Shown: piece after piece, positions 1-9,124 of the stretch
How the letters are laid out: each line of letters begins with the position of its first letter
How positions within the stretch are numbered: position 1 is the stretch's first letter
From: Gelidibacter sp039916245
GTDB taxonomy: Bacteria; Bacteroidota; Bacteroidia; Flavobacteriales; Flavobacteriaceae
Direction of reading: 5' to 3'
Assembly (NCBI RefSeq): GCF_039916245.1
Contig: NZ_JBDSLS010000015.1
Location: forward strand, 1-17,224
DNA: 17,224 nucleotides
Made by a program: the position numbers and the translations under genes
Notes under the pieces: generated by a model
What the model was told of the DNA's origin: nothing
Seen by the model: only the letters and a program-made list of their open reading frames with translations
Database searches by the model: none

Positions 1-753
1 ACTGGTATTCACCAATTTTAGTCCCAATGATGAGGCATCTGGAGTCCAATAGTCAAAATGTACATACGTCATAGCAGATACATTTGTTGGGGCGTCATAA
101 CTGGTTACGATGCCTGTATAGTTTAACTGTTCGTATTTCCATGTCGCATTACCATCAATGGACACTTCTGTCAATTTAGTTGTTTGAGACCAATTAGGGT
201 TCAGCTCGCTAATGCCAACATTGGTATAAGCATCACTATAAATTGAAATCACATTGGCAGCCGCTAAAGTTGGTGTTGGTGCTGCTGCATCAGGTGTTGT
301 TGGAACTGAAGACTTCTTATAAAAATAGAGGTTGTCAATGAATATGGTTCCTCCACCAGGAGTTCCAACAAGTTTGAATTGGTGAATGTCACTCATGGAA
401 AGTCCTTGACTTGTAAACTCAGACAATGGGATGTTATAACTATTCCACTGTCCAGCTACAAGGTCCTTCTGAACAAACTTTTCGCCAGTGGAGATACTAA
501 TCGGGGAAATATCCAAAGCCATATTTTCGTCAGCAGTCCAAACATCGATATGTAAGAATTCCATCTCAGATGCATCTGCGGAAGCGCCAAACTGAATCCC
601 TTGATAATTTAAATTTCCGTATTGAATAATATGATCGCCATTGATGTCCATTTGATGGTAGGTTGTTGATTGACCCCAATTCGGATAAAAATCTGTTCCC
701 GCAATATTATCATAGACATCACTGAATATTGAAATGACATCAGCTGCTGCTCT
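1..753 (-). repeat. Tandem protein module repeated in the PKD lipoprotein
   Basis: Two consecutive copies of the same module are encoded. The first spans about 319-753. The second starts near 267 and is cut by the window edge. A short Thr/Pro/Ala linker joins them. Shared landmarks are V-I-S-I-(F/Y)-S-D, P-N-W-x-Q-(S/T)-T, an L-N-Y-x-G-I segment and an (I/F)-D-x-W-T-(A/P)-D segment. The DNA copies have diverged clearly, so this is an old internal duplication. The fold resembles a jelly-roll carbohydrate-binding module, but that is inference. Confidence 0.7.
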
Positions 754-1401
754 ATTGGGCTGCTTTGGTGCTGCCTGTAGAGGTTGCAGGATTTCGATGA
801 CTTCAAACTCTTCTGTATATGAAGCCGTTTCAATAGCCGCGCTGAATGCTGTAACGGTTATCGTATAGGTGCCAGCCTCTTGATAGGTGTGCGTTGTAGT
901 TTCATTATTATTCGACATCACCGGATCACTGCCATCACCAAAATTGACGCTATAGCTCAAGGCGAAATCTGCAGAAGCCGTAACATTGACAGTTTTTGAA
1001 ATAGCACCATCATTTGCGATGGTCACCATTAAATTTTGAGGTGCCTTAAAAGAAACCACTATAAGTTGGCTAACGACCGTTTTAAGCCCGTTTAATCCAT
1101 TGGCCGTAATTGTTGCCGTGTAGGTACCTTCTTCATAAGTATGTTGCAAACTTTTTCCAGCTGGCATCACTCCAGAAGGCTCTGAATTATCTCCAAATGC
1201 CACGCTAAAACTAACCGCGCCTTCACCTATTGGTGTAATGGTGACTGCTCCAGTGTTATCCTGGCTTACAGTCACTGAAGCTGAGACGTTCGATGGCGGG
1301 TCAATATTGTTAACAAAATCTGTATTGACATCATCCTGTGAGCAACCGAAAATTGTCAACAAAATCAGACTTAAACTACATATATATTTTACTGTTTTCA
1401 T
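1..1401 (-). CDS. PKD-domain surface lipoprotein, probable glycan-binding protein (partial, C-terminus missing)
   Basis: An open frame of 467 codons runs off the left edge without a stop. The ATG lies 11 bases after the SusD stop, so it is co-transcribed with susC and susD. A signal peptide ends in lipobox I-F-G-C with Cys20, followed by S-Q-D-D, which resembles the Bacteroidota signal that sends lipoproteins to the cell surface. Two PKD-like beta-sandwich repeats follow, at about residues 40-110 and 115-200; the second has V-N-F-G-D-G-S-D and H-T-Y-x-x-A-G-T-Y-T-I-T-V. Then come two copies of a roughly 145-residue module (from about 217 and from 379) opening A-x-V-I-S-I-(F/Y)-S-D-x-Y and N-P-N-W-x-Q-(S/T)-T. 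The third gene after susCD in many PULs encodes a surface glycan-binding protein, and this architecture fits. The missing C-terminus could carry a catalytic domain such as GH16, so a secreted enzyme is the main alternative. Confidence 0.85.
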   Translation of the reverse strand, partial: MKTVKYICSLSLILLTIFGCSQDDVNTDFVNNIDPPSNVSASVTVSQDNTGAVTITPIGEGAVSFSVAFGDNSEPSGVMPAGKSLQHTYEEGTYTATITANGLNGLKTVVSQLIVVSFKAPQNLMVTIANDGAISKTVNVTASADFALSYSVNFGDGSDPVMSNNNETTTHTYQEAGTYTITVTAFSAAIETASYTEEFEVIEILQPLQAAPKQPNRAAADVISIFSDVYDNIAGTDFYPNWGQSTTYHQMDINGDHIIQYGNLNYQGIQFGASADASEMEFLHIDVWTADENMALDISPISISTGEKFVQKDLVAGQWNSYNIPLSEFTSQGLSMSDIHQFKLVGTPGGGTIFIDNLYFYKKSSVPTTPDAAAPTPTLAAANVISIYSDAYTNVGISELNPNWSQTTKLTEVSIDGNATWKYEQLNYTGIVTSYDAPTNVSAMTYVHFDYWTPDASSLGLKLVNTS

Positions 1402-1412
1402 TTCTTTATTTT

Positions 1413-2912
1413 TTAGTATCCATCATTTTGAGTCAACCCAGAAATATCTATTTCTCGCTGCGGAATTGGAAAAAGTCCTTTTGTTGCCGGATTATAACCT
1501 TTACTGCTTAATACACCAGCAGCCTGGCCTGTTCTTACTAAATCGAAAAAACGATCGCCTTCCATACCGAGTTCTAAGCGCCTTTCGTCCCAAATGGCCT
1601 GAACGGTTGCAGTGACCCTGTGATTTTGATTACCGAACGCCCTATCACGCACGCGATCTAAATAGGTTTGTGCTAACGCTTGATTTGGAGAAGATGCTCT
1701 TAAGTTTGCTTCTGCTGCCATTAACAACACTTCTGAATAACGAATGGTACGTTGGTTGTTTTCGTAGTTCAATTCTGGTTGACCACTGGTTTGTCCTTTT
1801 CTTGGCAAATACTTTTTATTATAGAACCCGGTATTTTTGAAAGGTGCCTCTTGATAAGTCACATTTAAACTCGGATTATTTTTAGCGTAAGCTTCCACAT
1901 TAAAAGTTGTGGCATCCTTTCTTTGATCTCCATCTTGATAGGCTGCTGCCAAGTCTTGAGTAGGTAAGTTTGTACTCCAACCTGAATTATAAGGCATATT
2001 TGCTGTTCCATTGAACCCTCTTACACCATTTTGTTGTACGGCATAATTGCCTTGACCTCTGGTAGTACCTCCCCAATTATAATAAGGTTGTCCATTAGAA
2101 TATTGAACTTCATAGACCGATTCTGGACCATTTTCTCCATCCAATAAAAAGATGCTATCAAAATTGGACACCAAACTAAACGGACCATCTACAACACTTT
2201 GAAGTACTGGAACCGCTTCGTTAAATTTTTCTTGATATAAATACACTTTCCCCAATAACGCTTGAGCTGCATATTTTGTAATTCGTCCTTTTTGTGATTG
2301 AGCCGTTGGCAAAACACTAATGGCATGAATCAAATCTTTTTCCATTTGCGCATACACTTCAGCTTTTGGAGATCTCTGTAGCGTGCCAAAATCTGAAAGA
2401 CCTAATTTATGATCCGTAAACAAAACAACATCGCCAAACATTTTAACTAAATTGAAATAGTAAAAAGCTCTTAAGAAATGAATCTCGCCATACAATGCTT
2501 CTTTACCATTAAAATTTACCGTGTTTCCTAAAAGATTTACATCTTTATAGCCTATTAAATAATTGGTTCTATTGACGCCTTCATAAGCAGATACCCATAA
2601 ATCCTGTAATATGCTATTGTTAGTCAAAATGGTATAATCATCCATTTGTTGATAGGCGATTACGTCGGAAGCATTTTCGCCACCTGCAACAGAATTATCT
2701 GAAGAAACGTCTCCAACAACAATCACTTGATTTAACCATTGTGTTGGCGAATAACAACTCACAGCCATGGCTTGATAATCGGCCTCTGATTGCAAATAAT
2801 CCAACTCGGTGACCTGGTACTCATCATGTGGATCAAACTCAACCACATCCGAACACCCCATAAAGATTGAAAGTATGATGATTAACCCTATACTAATTTT
2901 TATATTTTTCAT
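1413..2912 (-). CDS. RagB/SusD-family outer-membrane lipoprotein
   Basis: This is the surface lid lipoprotein that partners the SusC channel and helps capture oligosaccharides. At 499 residues it has the normal family length. The signal peptide ends F-M-G-C with Cys20 as the lipidation site. Family hallmarks seen in order are a helix with G-E-I-H-F-L-R-A-F-Y-Y-F-N-L (about residues 143-156), a TPR-like stretch with K-Y-A-A-Q-A-L-L-G-K-V-Y-L (about 213-225), R-Y-S-E-V-L-L-M-A-A-E-A near 392, and the C-terminal E-R-R-L-E-L-x-x-E-G-D-R-F-F-D-L. It starts 18 bases after the susC stop and is followed 11 bases later by the PKD lipoprotein, a standard susCD-plus-binding-protein operon. The glycan it binds cannot be read from the sequence. 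Confidence 0.96.
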   Translation of the reverse strand: MKNIKISIGLIIILSIFMGCSDVVEFDPHDEYQVTELDYLQSEADYQAMAVSCYSPTQWLNQVIVVGDVSSDNSVAGGENASDVIAYQQMDDYTILTNNSILQDLWVSAYEGVNRTNYLIGYKDVNLLGNTVNFNGKEALYGEIHFLRAFYYFNLVKMFGDVVLFTDHKLGLSDFGTLQRSPKAEVYAQMEKDLIHAISVLPTAQSQKGRITKYAAQALLGKVYLYQEKFNEAVPVLQSVVDGPFSLVSNFDSIFLLDGENGPESVYEVQYSNGQPYYNWGGTTRGQGNYAVQQNGVRGFNGTANMPYNSGWSTNLPTQDLAAAYQDGDQRKDATTFNVEAYAKNNPSLNVTYQEAPFKNTGFYNKKYLPRKGQTSGQPELNYENNQRTIRYSEVLLMAAEANLRASSPNQALAQTYLDRVRDRAFGNQNHRVTATVQAIWDERRLELGMEGDRFFDLVRTGQAAGVLSSKGYNPATKGLFPIPQREIDISGLTQNDGY

Positions 2913-2930
2913 ACTAATTTATTTTAGTTG

Positions 2931-5900
2931 TTAAAATTTAAGGTCTAAACCAATTAAAAATGTTCTTGCTTGTGGATACGCCCCTCTATCGATACCTGTA
3001 TCTAAAATACCTCCAGATATTTCAGGGTCGTAGCCTGTATATTCAGTAAGTGTCAATAGGTTTTTAGCTTGGGCATATATGCGTACTTGACTAAATCCTG
3101 TATTTAAGCTTTCTGGTATGGTATAACCTAAAATCAAACTTTTAATTTTGATAAAACTCCCATCTTCCACATAGCGGTCAGAGACCCTGATATTACTGTT
3201 CGTATCTGCAAAAGTATATCGTGGATGGGCAGCATTATTAGTTGTTCCTTCGCCAGTCCATCTGTTTAAAATGCTTCTGTCTTTGTTGGTAAACTGCGCA
3301 TTACGTTCGTAGGCGCGGTAAATATCATTACCTACCGAGGCATACGTAAACATGTTAAAATCGAAGTTTTTATATTCAAACCCTAAATTCCAACCAATAT
3401 TAAATTTCGGAAACGGATCGCCAATTTTCGTTTTATCTTCATCGTTAATAATGCCATCATTATTAGTATCCACAAAACGAATATCTCCTAATTGCGCTCC
3501 TGTTTGTGTCGCATGAGCATCAATTTCAGCTTGGTTTTGAAATAAGCCGTTCGTTTGATATCCGTAAAAATAACCCGGTGTAAAACCCTTTTCGAAACGT
3601 GTGGCCAATTGGCTTTGGCCATTAAAATAAGAGCCTCCGGCTATAAATGCCGTACCGTCATTATTTGTTGCGGTCACTAAATTTTTTGAGGATGTAAAGG
3701 TGAATGAGGTATTGAATTTTAATGCTCTAGCACCACTGTTCCTGTACCCTACAGTTAGGTCTATACCTTTACTTTCTGTACTTCCAATATTAGATTTTAC
3801 AGGCTCTGAGGTGCCTGCATATAGTGGCGGTGCATCTGTAAACAATAAGCCTTTGACAGATTTGTTGAAATAATCAACAGTTAAAGATAAATTGTCAAAT
3901 AAAGTCGTATCAAAACCGATATTGTATTGTGTCTGTTCTTCCCAACTTAAGAATGGATTATTGAACGAGTTTACAGTTGCTCCAGAAACAAATTCAGTTC
4001 CGAAGGTATACCCATTGCTATTTGCTGTTGAATTGTAACTTGGTCCACCAATAGTAATGCTAACATACTGGGGATCTACGTTTTCGTTTCCAACGGTACC
4101 ATAACTCCCTCTCAATTTCAAGAAATTAATGGCATCATAATTAAAGAAGTCTTCATTTGTTACTACCCATCCTAAAGATCCTGCATAAAAGTTTGCAAAT
4201 TTATTATCTGTACCAAAAGCTATTGATCCATCGCGTCGAGCAGAAAATGATGCTAAATACTTACTTTCATAATCGTAATTTATCCTACTAAAGTAAGATA
4301 GGTTTCTTCGTTCTAAATTCTGACTGCTATAGCCGGTATAGGCATCCGTATTTAATTTAGTATTGATTCCTGTAGCTGAGCTTATATCTGCCCAAGCCCA
4401 AGAATTGTCCCTAACATCCTGTCTTGTAGTCCCCATTTCATCACCTGTTGATTGGCTTCTGGAGATTCCTAAAACTGCATCAAAATTATGGCTGTCTTTT
4501 AAAGTAAAATGATAACTCGCAAAAGTTTCAAATGTATAGTTGAAATTGGAGACTTTCCTTTCCGTAACACTGTTATGAAACGAGGGAATTATGCTTGTGG
4601 TACCATCACCGTTATCAACCTCTTGTGTTTTAACAGTACCATTTGAATTGTAATCACTGGACACGTTATTAGGTCCATAATATGCTAACGGTGAAAAGCT
4701 TTTGCTGGCTTGATCCCATTTGGTATACCCCAAACGTGAGGTGATTTTAAGGTTGTCCACTATATCGTATTGCAATTCAAATTTACCATAGAGCTTATCC
4801 CCATTATTTTTGTTATAAGTGTCCTTTAATCTCTGAACCGGATTGAATATTTCAGACAATAACAAGTTACTGTATCCATAAGTAGCAAAATCATTTGGAT
4901 TTTTATTATATGGAGACACTGTAGGATCAAAATTTATAGCGTTGCCTAGAATAGAATTAAAGGAATTCTCTGCAATAGATTGATTTTTAATGTTTGCATA
5001 ACTTGTGTTAACTATAAACTTCAATTTAGACGTTAACTGAAAATCAATGTTCGCCGTGAAATTCAATCTATTAAAATTAGATTTATCACTACCGCCAACA
5101 ATACCTCCTTGACTTAAATAGCCCGTAGATAAAAAATAACCTACTTTTTCTGAACCACCTCTGGCAGAAAAAGTGTACGAATTTATTTCGGCATCTTTAA
5201 AGACTTCATCTTGCCAATCGGTGCCGATTCCTAAAGCAGAAATATCCGGAAAGATTAAATTACCTCCAGACACCACACTACCTTCATTAATGATAGCAGC
5301 ATATTCTGAAGCATTTAATAATCCGATTTTTCTATCCACAGATTGGAAACCTGTATAAGCATTAAATGAAAATTCTGTCTTCTCATTGTTTCTACCACCT
5401 TTAGTGGTCACCACAATAACACCATTTCCACCTTTTACACCATAAATGGCTGTTGAAGCTGCATCTTTTAAAATGTTTATGGATTGAATATCTGCAGAAT
5501 TTATGGAGTTTAAATCATAGAGGGTCTGAGGTACACCATCAATAATAACGACAGGGTCTGTACCCGTAAACGAAGGAATACCTCGCACTAATACCGTTGG
5601 TTTACTTCCTGGTGATCCACTTTGAATAACCGCAACACCTGAGGCATTACCTTGAAGAGCCTCTTCAACTCTTAACGGTTTTAAGTTTTCAATAGTTTCG
5701 GATTTTACAGTTGAAATGGCACCAGAAACATCTGTAACTTTTTGCGTACCGTAGCCAATGACTACAATTTCATCCAGGGCTTCTGCGTCTTCTCTTAACA
5801 AAATGGTCATAGGTTGATCATTCAAAACCTTTACTTCTTGATTTTGATACCCTACATAAGAGAACACTAAAATTGAATTAATGCCAACAGCATCCATACT

Positions 5901-6077
5901 GAAGTTACCATCAAAATCTGTCGAAACACCTTTTGAGGTATTCTTAACAATGACATTGACTCCAATAAGAGGTTGGCCACTTGCTAAATCCTTTACATTC
6001 CCTTTAACATTAATTGTTTGACCAAATGTTAAGGCTGTAGAAAGGAGAATTAAAAATGAGAGAAATTTTGTTATCAT
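2931..6077 (-). CDS. SusC/RagA-family TonB-dependent outer-membrane transporter
   Basis: This is the energised outer-membrane channel that imports oligosaccharides with its SusD lid. It has 1048 residues, usual for the family. A signal peptide (about 1-20) precedes a carboxypeptidase-D regulatory-like domain (about 23-105, with P-L-I-G-V-N-V and the S-Y-V-G-Y-Q motif). Next are the SusC signature D-E-I-V-V-I-G-Y-G-T, a plug domain (about 112-228, with V-L-V-R-G, I-L-K-D-A-A-S-T-A-I-Y-G and V-I-V-V-T-T-K-G-G) and a 22-strand-type barrel that ends in an aromatic residue (L-D-L-K-F), as outer-membrane proteins do. It is the first gene of the susCD operon, downstream of the regulator. The 236-bp gap before it holds candidate operator dyads. 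No frameshift or truncation is visible. Confidence 0.97.
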   Translation of the reverse strand: MITKFLSFLILLSTALTFGQTINVKGNVKDLASGQPLIGVNVIVKNTSKGVSTDFDGNFSMDAVGINSILVFSYVGYQNQEVKVLNDQPMTILLREDAEALDEIVVIGYGTQKVTDVSGAISTVKSETIENLKPLRVEEALQGNASGVAVIQSGSPGSKPTVLVRGIPSFTGTDPVVIIDGVPQTLYDLNSINSADIQSINILKDAASTAIYGVKGGNGVIVVTTKGGRNNEKTEFSFNAYTGFQSVDRKIGLLNASEYAAIINEGSVVSGGNLIFPDISALGIGTDWQDEVFKDAEINSYTFSARGGSEKVGYFLSTGYLSQGGIVGGSDKSNFNRLNFTANIDFQLTSKLKFIVNTSYANIKNQSIAENSFNSILGNAINFDPTVSPYNKNPNDFATYGYSNLLLSEIFNPVQRLKDTYNKNNGDKLYGKFELQYDIVDNLKITSRLGYTKWDQASKSFSPLAYYGPNNVSSDYNSNGTVKTQEVDNGDGTTSIIPSFHNSVTERKVSNFNYTFETFASYHFTLKDSHNFDAVLGISRSQSTGDEMGTTRQDVRDNSWAWADISSATGINTKLNTDAYTGYSSQNLERRNLSYFSRINYDYESKYLASFSARRDGSIAFGTDNKFANFYAGSLGWVVTNEDFFNYDAINFLKLRGSYGTVGNENVDPQYVSITIGGPSYNSTANSNGYTFGTEFVSGATVNSFNNPFLSWEEQTQYNIGFDTTLFDNLSLTVDYFNKSVKGLLFTDAPPLYAGTSEPVKSNIGSTESKGIDLTVGYRNSGARALKFNTSFTFTSSKNLVTATNNDGTAFIAGGSYFNGQSQLATRFEKGFTPGYFYGYQTNGLFQNQAEIDAHATQTGAQLGDIRFVDTNNDGIINDEDKTKIGDPFPKFNIGWNLGFEYKNFDFNMFTYASVGNDIYRAYERNAQFTNKDRSILNRWTGEGTTNNAAHPRYTFADTNSNIRVSDRYVEDGSFIKIKSLILGYTIPESLNTGFSQVRIYAQAKNLLTLTEYTGYDPEISGGILDTGIDRGAYPQARTFLIGLDLKF

Positions 6078-6096
6078 AGTTTAAGACTTTATATGA

Positions 6097-6130
6097 TAAA
6101 CTTAATTAAATCAACTATCAAAAAGTCAAA
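6097..6130 (-). promoter_or_regulatory. Candidate Bacteroidota promoter for susC
   Basis: On the minus strand, TTTG (6130-6127) is followed by TAAGTTTA (6104-6097), compared with the Bacteroidota consensus TTTG and TAnnTTTG. The -7 box matches 7 of 8 positions. The 22-bp spacing is longer than the usual 19-21, and the 5' leader would be very short. A second possible -7 box, CATATTTG, lies inside the proximal dyad at 6134-6127 but has no convincing -33 partner. Either way the dyad would overlap the promoter. Confidence 0.25.
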
Positions 6131-6208
6131 TATGACCACAACAATGAGCATACACTTCAGAAATTTATTAATTTTTTTAAGATAAATTTATGATTTGTCA
6201 TATTTGAC
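6125..6208. promoter_or_regulatory. Paired dyad elements upstream of susC (candidate operator)
   Basis: GTCAAATATGAC (6125-6136) and its exact reverse complement GTCATATTTGAC (6197-6208) lie in the gap between the regulator and susC. Each copy is itself a near-palindrome (GTCA-x-AT-x-TGAC, 10 of 12 positions symmetric), as expected for a dimer-binding site. Their centres are 72 bp apart, close to seven helical turns. The proximal copy ends 48 bases before the susC start codon. I did not find the motif in the other gaps of this window. Binding by the adjacent HTH regulator is inference. Confidence 0.45.
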
Positions 6209-6313
6209 TGCGATTACCGATGTCATAACAAGTCCGCCACTAAATCGAAATAGTAGTCTATAAAAATGATTTGTTGTGGTAATGTATGGGTAAAAAATAG
6301 AGGTGTTGTGGCT

Positions 6314-9124
6314 TTACAGTTCCAGGATATAATTTGTTAAGCTCGTTTCATGGGTTAAATCCATTTTTTTTCGCAAACGGTACCTTTTGACCTCCACACT
6401 TCTCGGGGAAATGTTTAAGAGAGGCGCAATTTCTTTAGAAGAAAGATTTAGGCGTAGATACGCGCATAATTTAAGATCGTCTGGCGTAAGTTTTGGATGT
6501 TTGGCTTTTACCTTTTTCAAAAAATCTTTGTCGGCATTGTTGAAGGCTTCCTGAAAAAACTTCCAATCGTCCGTCGTGTTGATGTGTTTGTCAATAATCT
6601 TGATAACGGGTTTCACGCTCTTTTGATCTTCCTTACCTTTTAGCTCTTCCTTAATTTGGTTCAAGAATTCGTTCTTTTTAATCAAACTCATGGTAGAGAT
6701 TGCCAATTCCCTGTTTTTATTTTCGATGTCCTGCTCCAGCTTTTCATTGTGAACCTGCATCAATTGTTGTTCACTCTCCAATTCCTTTAATTCTAAATCC
6801 TTCTTGTTCTGTAGCAATAGTTTTTCCTTTTGCTTTCTGTAATATCGTTTGTAGATATAATGCATAATAATCCCCAAACTGATAAAGAGAATAACATATA
6901 ACACAATCATCACTGTTGAAAGGTACCAAGGTTTCTTTATTTCAAATTGATAGACGGCTTCGGCATTTGACAAGTTATTGCCCACTTTTGAACGTACCTT
7001 AAAGGTGTATTTTCCATGAGGTAAGTTTTTAAACAACACTGAAGGCTCTGTCGACCATTGACTCCAAACGTCATAATAGCCCATAAGCTTGTATTGGTAT
7101 TCTGACTCCAAATACTTATTGTACTCAGCGACACTATAATTGAATTGGATATTATTTTGTTCGTTATTAAAGATTGACGCTTCATCCAGCACCACATGAA
7201 ATGCTTCGCCGTTAATAGCATAATTGGTTATGGAATTAATAGAAACATTATAAGACTTTAAATCGATCTTATTGAGATCAATGAGCATATAGCCCGACGA
7301 GGTGCCAAATAGATAGATATCATTGGCTAGATAAGCTATGGTTTCATAGCCTACCATTTCTTTTCTTAGGGATTTTGGAAGTGGAATTTTAGTAATTATA
7401 GGTCGTTCACTAAACTTTCCAGGCGAAACATAGGTAATATTCTTGTTAGAAAAACTCCATAGTTTATCATGTTGTACATCAGCGATTAATTTGCCCGAAG
7501 TGTATTCCCCTTTAGGAAAGATACTGCTCAAAATACTGTCCTTTTTAAACAGATGGTTTTGCCTATCATAAACAAAAACACCCTCTTCATAAGCATATAA
7601 AATTTGATCTAAATAGGTCACTAAACTCGACCCTGCACCCTTCCCAACGGACGGATCCTTCTTAAAAGATAGAACTTTAGTCCAAGCACTATTAACAGCA
7701 ATTTCAAACACGCCTTTATATTCATGATTGACAAGAACTTTGAGAGCGTCCACAACGGCAAAATAACGAGAAGAAATATCAAACCCTTCCAGTTTATTCC
7801 TAAATGACCACTTTCCATTTTGCTTCTGCAATATATTCAGGCCATTGTAATTCCCCTGAATGATAAGGTTTTGATTATCGGGAAAAGATTGTAAATCCCA
7901 GGTTCCGGGAGTTGACGCAATCATTTGCACACGATTATTTTCCACCTCAAAAGTTCCCAAATTATGGCCACAAAAAAGAGTCTCACCAATAATTTTCAAA
8001 CACCAAACCTGTCCTTTGGTGCCTTCAATAAACTTAAAACGTTGTTTAGAAGCTATCGGTTTATAGAAAAGACCTTGATTAGTACCCAAATACATATTAC
8101 CGTCAAAAAGTGCAGAGGTGTAAACCGTTCCCAAATCGCCATTTTCGTCATTATAAATGCTTAATGCCGAGGTCATATTGATGCAGTTAATCCCATTGTC
8201 AAGCGCCAGCCAGATATTGTTATTATGATCTTCAAATAATGATAATATTGTATTATTAGAAAGGCCATCGGTTTGGTCCATTTTATAAATAAAATCGCCA
8301 GAGGCACTTAAATAGACGATCCCATTAGAAATCGTTCCTAACATGAAACCTCCATTTTTCAGTTGAATACTACTATAGACGTTTAAGGCATCAATCACAG
8401 GCATTGACGTCAACTTCCATTTGGTAAGTTTTCCATCCTTCCAAATATAGAAACCTTGCTCTTGCGTTTGTATCAAAAGAGCTCCTGCTTGATTGAACAT
8501 GTTGACAATGGCATTGGTTTTCAAAACAACATCATCAATGATCAATTGGGCTTGTCCGCTTTCTATTTTATAAATGCCATCTTCTAAACTTTGATAATAC
8601 ACCGTATCATCAACTTTGAACATTTTTGTGATGTTATTGTGGGTGTTAATGGTTCTATATGAAGCATCACTGGCATCATAAATATAGATCCTATTGAGCG
8701 ATTGAAAAAGCACATAATGGTCCATAGCGACGATATTCCAGAACTGCTCATCTTCAATAAGTGGAATGTTCAATTGGTCAGAAATCGAAGTATAATCCAA
8801 ACTTCCTAAGCTATTTTTCTTCCAATAGCCAAAGTCCATATAACAGCCTGTATAAATAAGATCATCAACAACCTTGACTGAACGCACAATCGACTCGTTA
8901 GGCGAAGGATAAAGTTGCCAATTGGCGCCGTTAAATTCTAACAGACCTTTACTATTGGCGACATAAATATAATGGTCATTGGATTGAGAGATGCTCCAGT
9001 TTTGGTTTTCTGCACCGTATTCTATGGGTTGAAATGTAGTAATTGGTGGCAACTCCTGGGCATTTAACCAAGTGGAGATACATAGGAGAATATTTAAAAT
9101 ACGGATTTTAAGCCTCACAATCAC
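6314..9124 (-). CDS. One-component transmembrane regulator: beta-propeller, Y_Y_Y domain, LuxR-type HTH
   Basis: This is a predicted inner-membrane sensor-regulator that reads a periplasmic ligand and binds DNA directly. It has 936 residues. A signal-type N-terminus ends near N-A-Q (about 22). A long beta-propeller region follows (about 25-640), with two-component-propeller repeats such as S-L-F-E-D-H-N-N-N-I-W-L-A near residue 290. After it come a Y_Y_Y domain (about 650-727, with Y-Q-Y-K-L-M-G and G-K-Y-T-F-K-V), one membrane helix (about 730-753), a Lys/Glu-rich coiled coil (about 755-830) and a LuxR/GerE-like HTH at 879-936 containing S-S-K-E-I-A-P-L-L-N-I-S-P-R-S-V. I see no histidine kinase or receiver domain. 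The start is GTG: an in-frame TAA lies two codons upstream, no in-frame ATG is near, and AGG sits just before it. A second GTG two codons on is possible. It lies directly upstream of susC in the same orientation. Confidence 0.93.
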   Translation of the reverse strand: MIVRLKIRILNILLCISTWLNAQELPPITTFQPIEYGAENQNWSISQSNDHYIYVANSKGLLEFNGANWQLYPSPNESIVRSVKVVDDLIYTGCYMDFGYWKKNSLGSLDYTSISDQLNIPLIEDEQFWNIVAMDHYVLFQSLNRIYIYDASDASYRTINTHNNITKMFKVDDTVYYQSLEDGIYKIESGQAQLIIDDVVLKTNAIVNMFNQAGALLIQTQEQGFYIWKDGKLTKWKLTSMPVIDALNVYSSIQLKNGGFMLGTISNGIVYLSASGDFIYKMDQTDGLSNNTILSLFEDHNNNIWLALDNGINCINMTSALSIYNDENGDLGTVYTSALFDGNMYLGTNQGLFYKPIASKQRFKFIEGTKGQVWCLKIIGETLFCGHNLGTFEVENNRVQMIASTPGTWDLQSFPDNQNLIIQGNYNGLNILQKQNGKWSFRNKLEGFDISSRYFAVVDALKVLVNHEYKGVFEIAVNSAWTKVLSFKKDPSVGKGAGSSLVTYLDQILYAYEEGVFVYDRQNHLFKKDSILSSIFPKGEYTSGKLIADVQHDKLWSFSNKNITYVSPGKFSERPIITKIPLPKSLRKEMVGYETIAYLANDIYLFGTSSGYMLIDLNKIDLKSYNVSINSITNYAINGEAFHVVLDEASIFNNEQNNIQFNYSVAEYNKYLESEYQYKLMGYYDVWSQWSTEPSVLFKNLPHGKYTFKVRSKVGNNLSNAEAVYQFEIKKPWYLSTVMIVLYVILFISLGIIMHYIYKRYYRKQKEKLLLQNKKDLELKELESEQQLMQVHNEKLEQDIENKNRELAISTMSLIKKNEFLNQIKEELKGKEDQKSVKPVIKIIDKHINTTDDWKFFQEAFNNADKDFLKKVKAKHPKLTPDDLKLCAYLRLNLSSKEIAPLLNISPRSVEVKRYRLRKKMDLTHETSLTNYILEL

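Noticed and set aside
6937..7818. Other-frame open reading frames within the regulator gene (6937-7221 and 7621-7818)
   Set aside because: They lie entirely inside a convincing 936-codon gene and show no domain or leader.
6314..9124. Hybrid two-component (HTCS) regulator
   Set aside because: The propeller and Y_Y_Y domain are shared with HTCS proteins, but the H-box, ATPase and receiver motifs are absent and the C-terminus is LuxR-type, not AraC-type.
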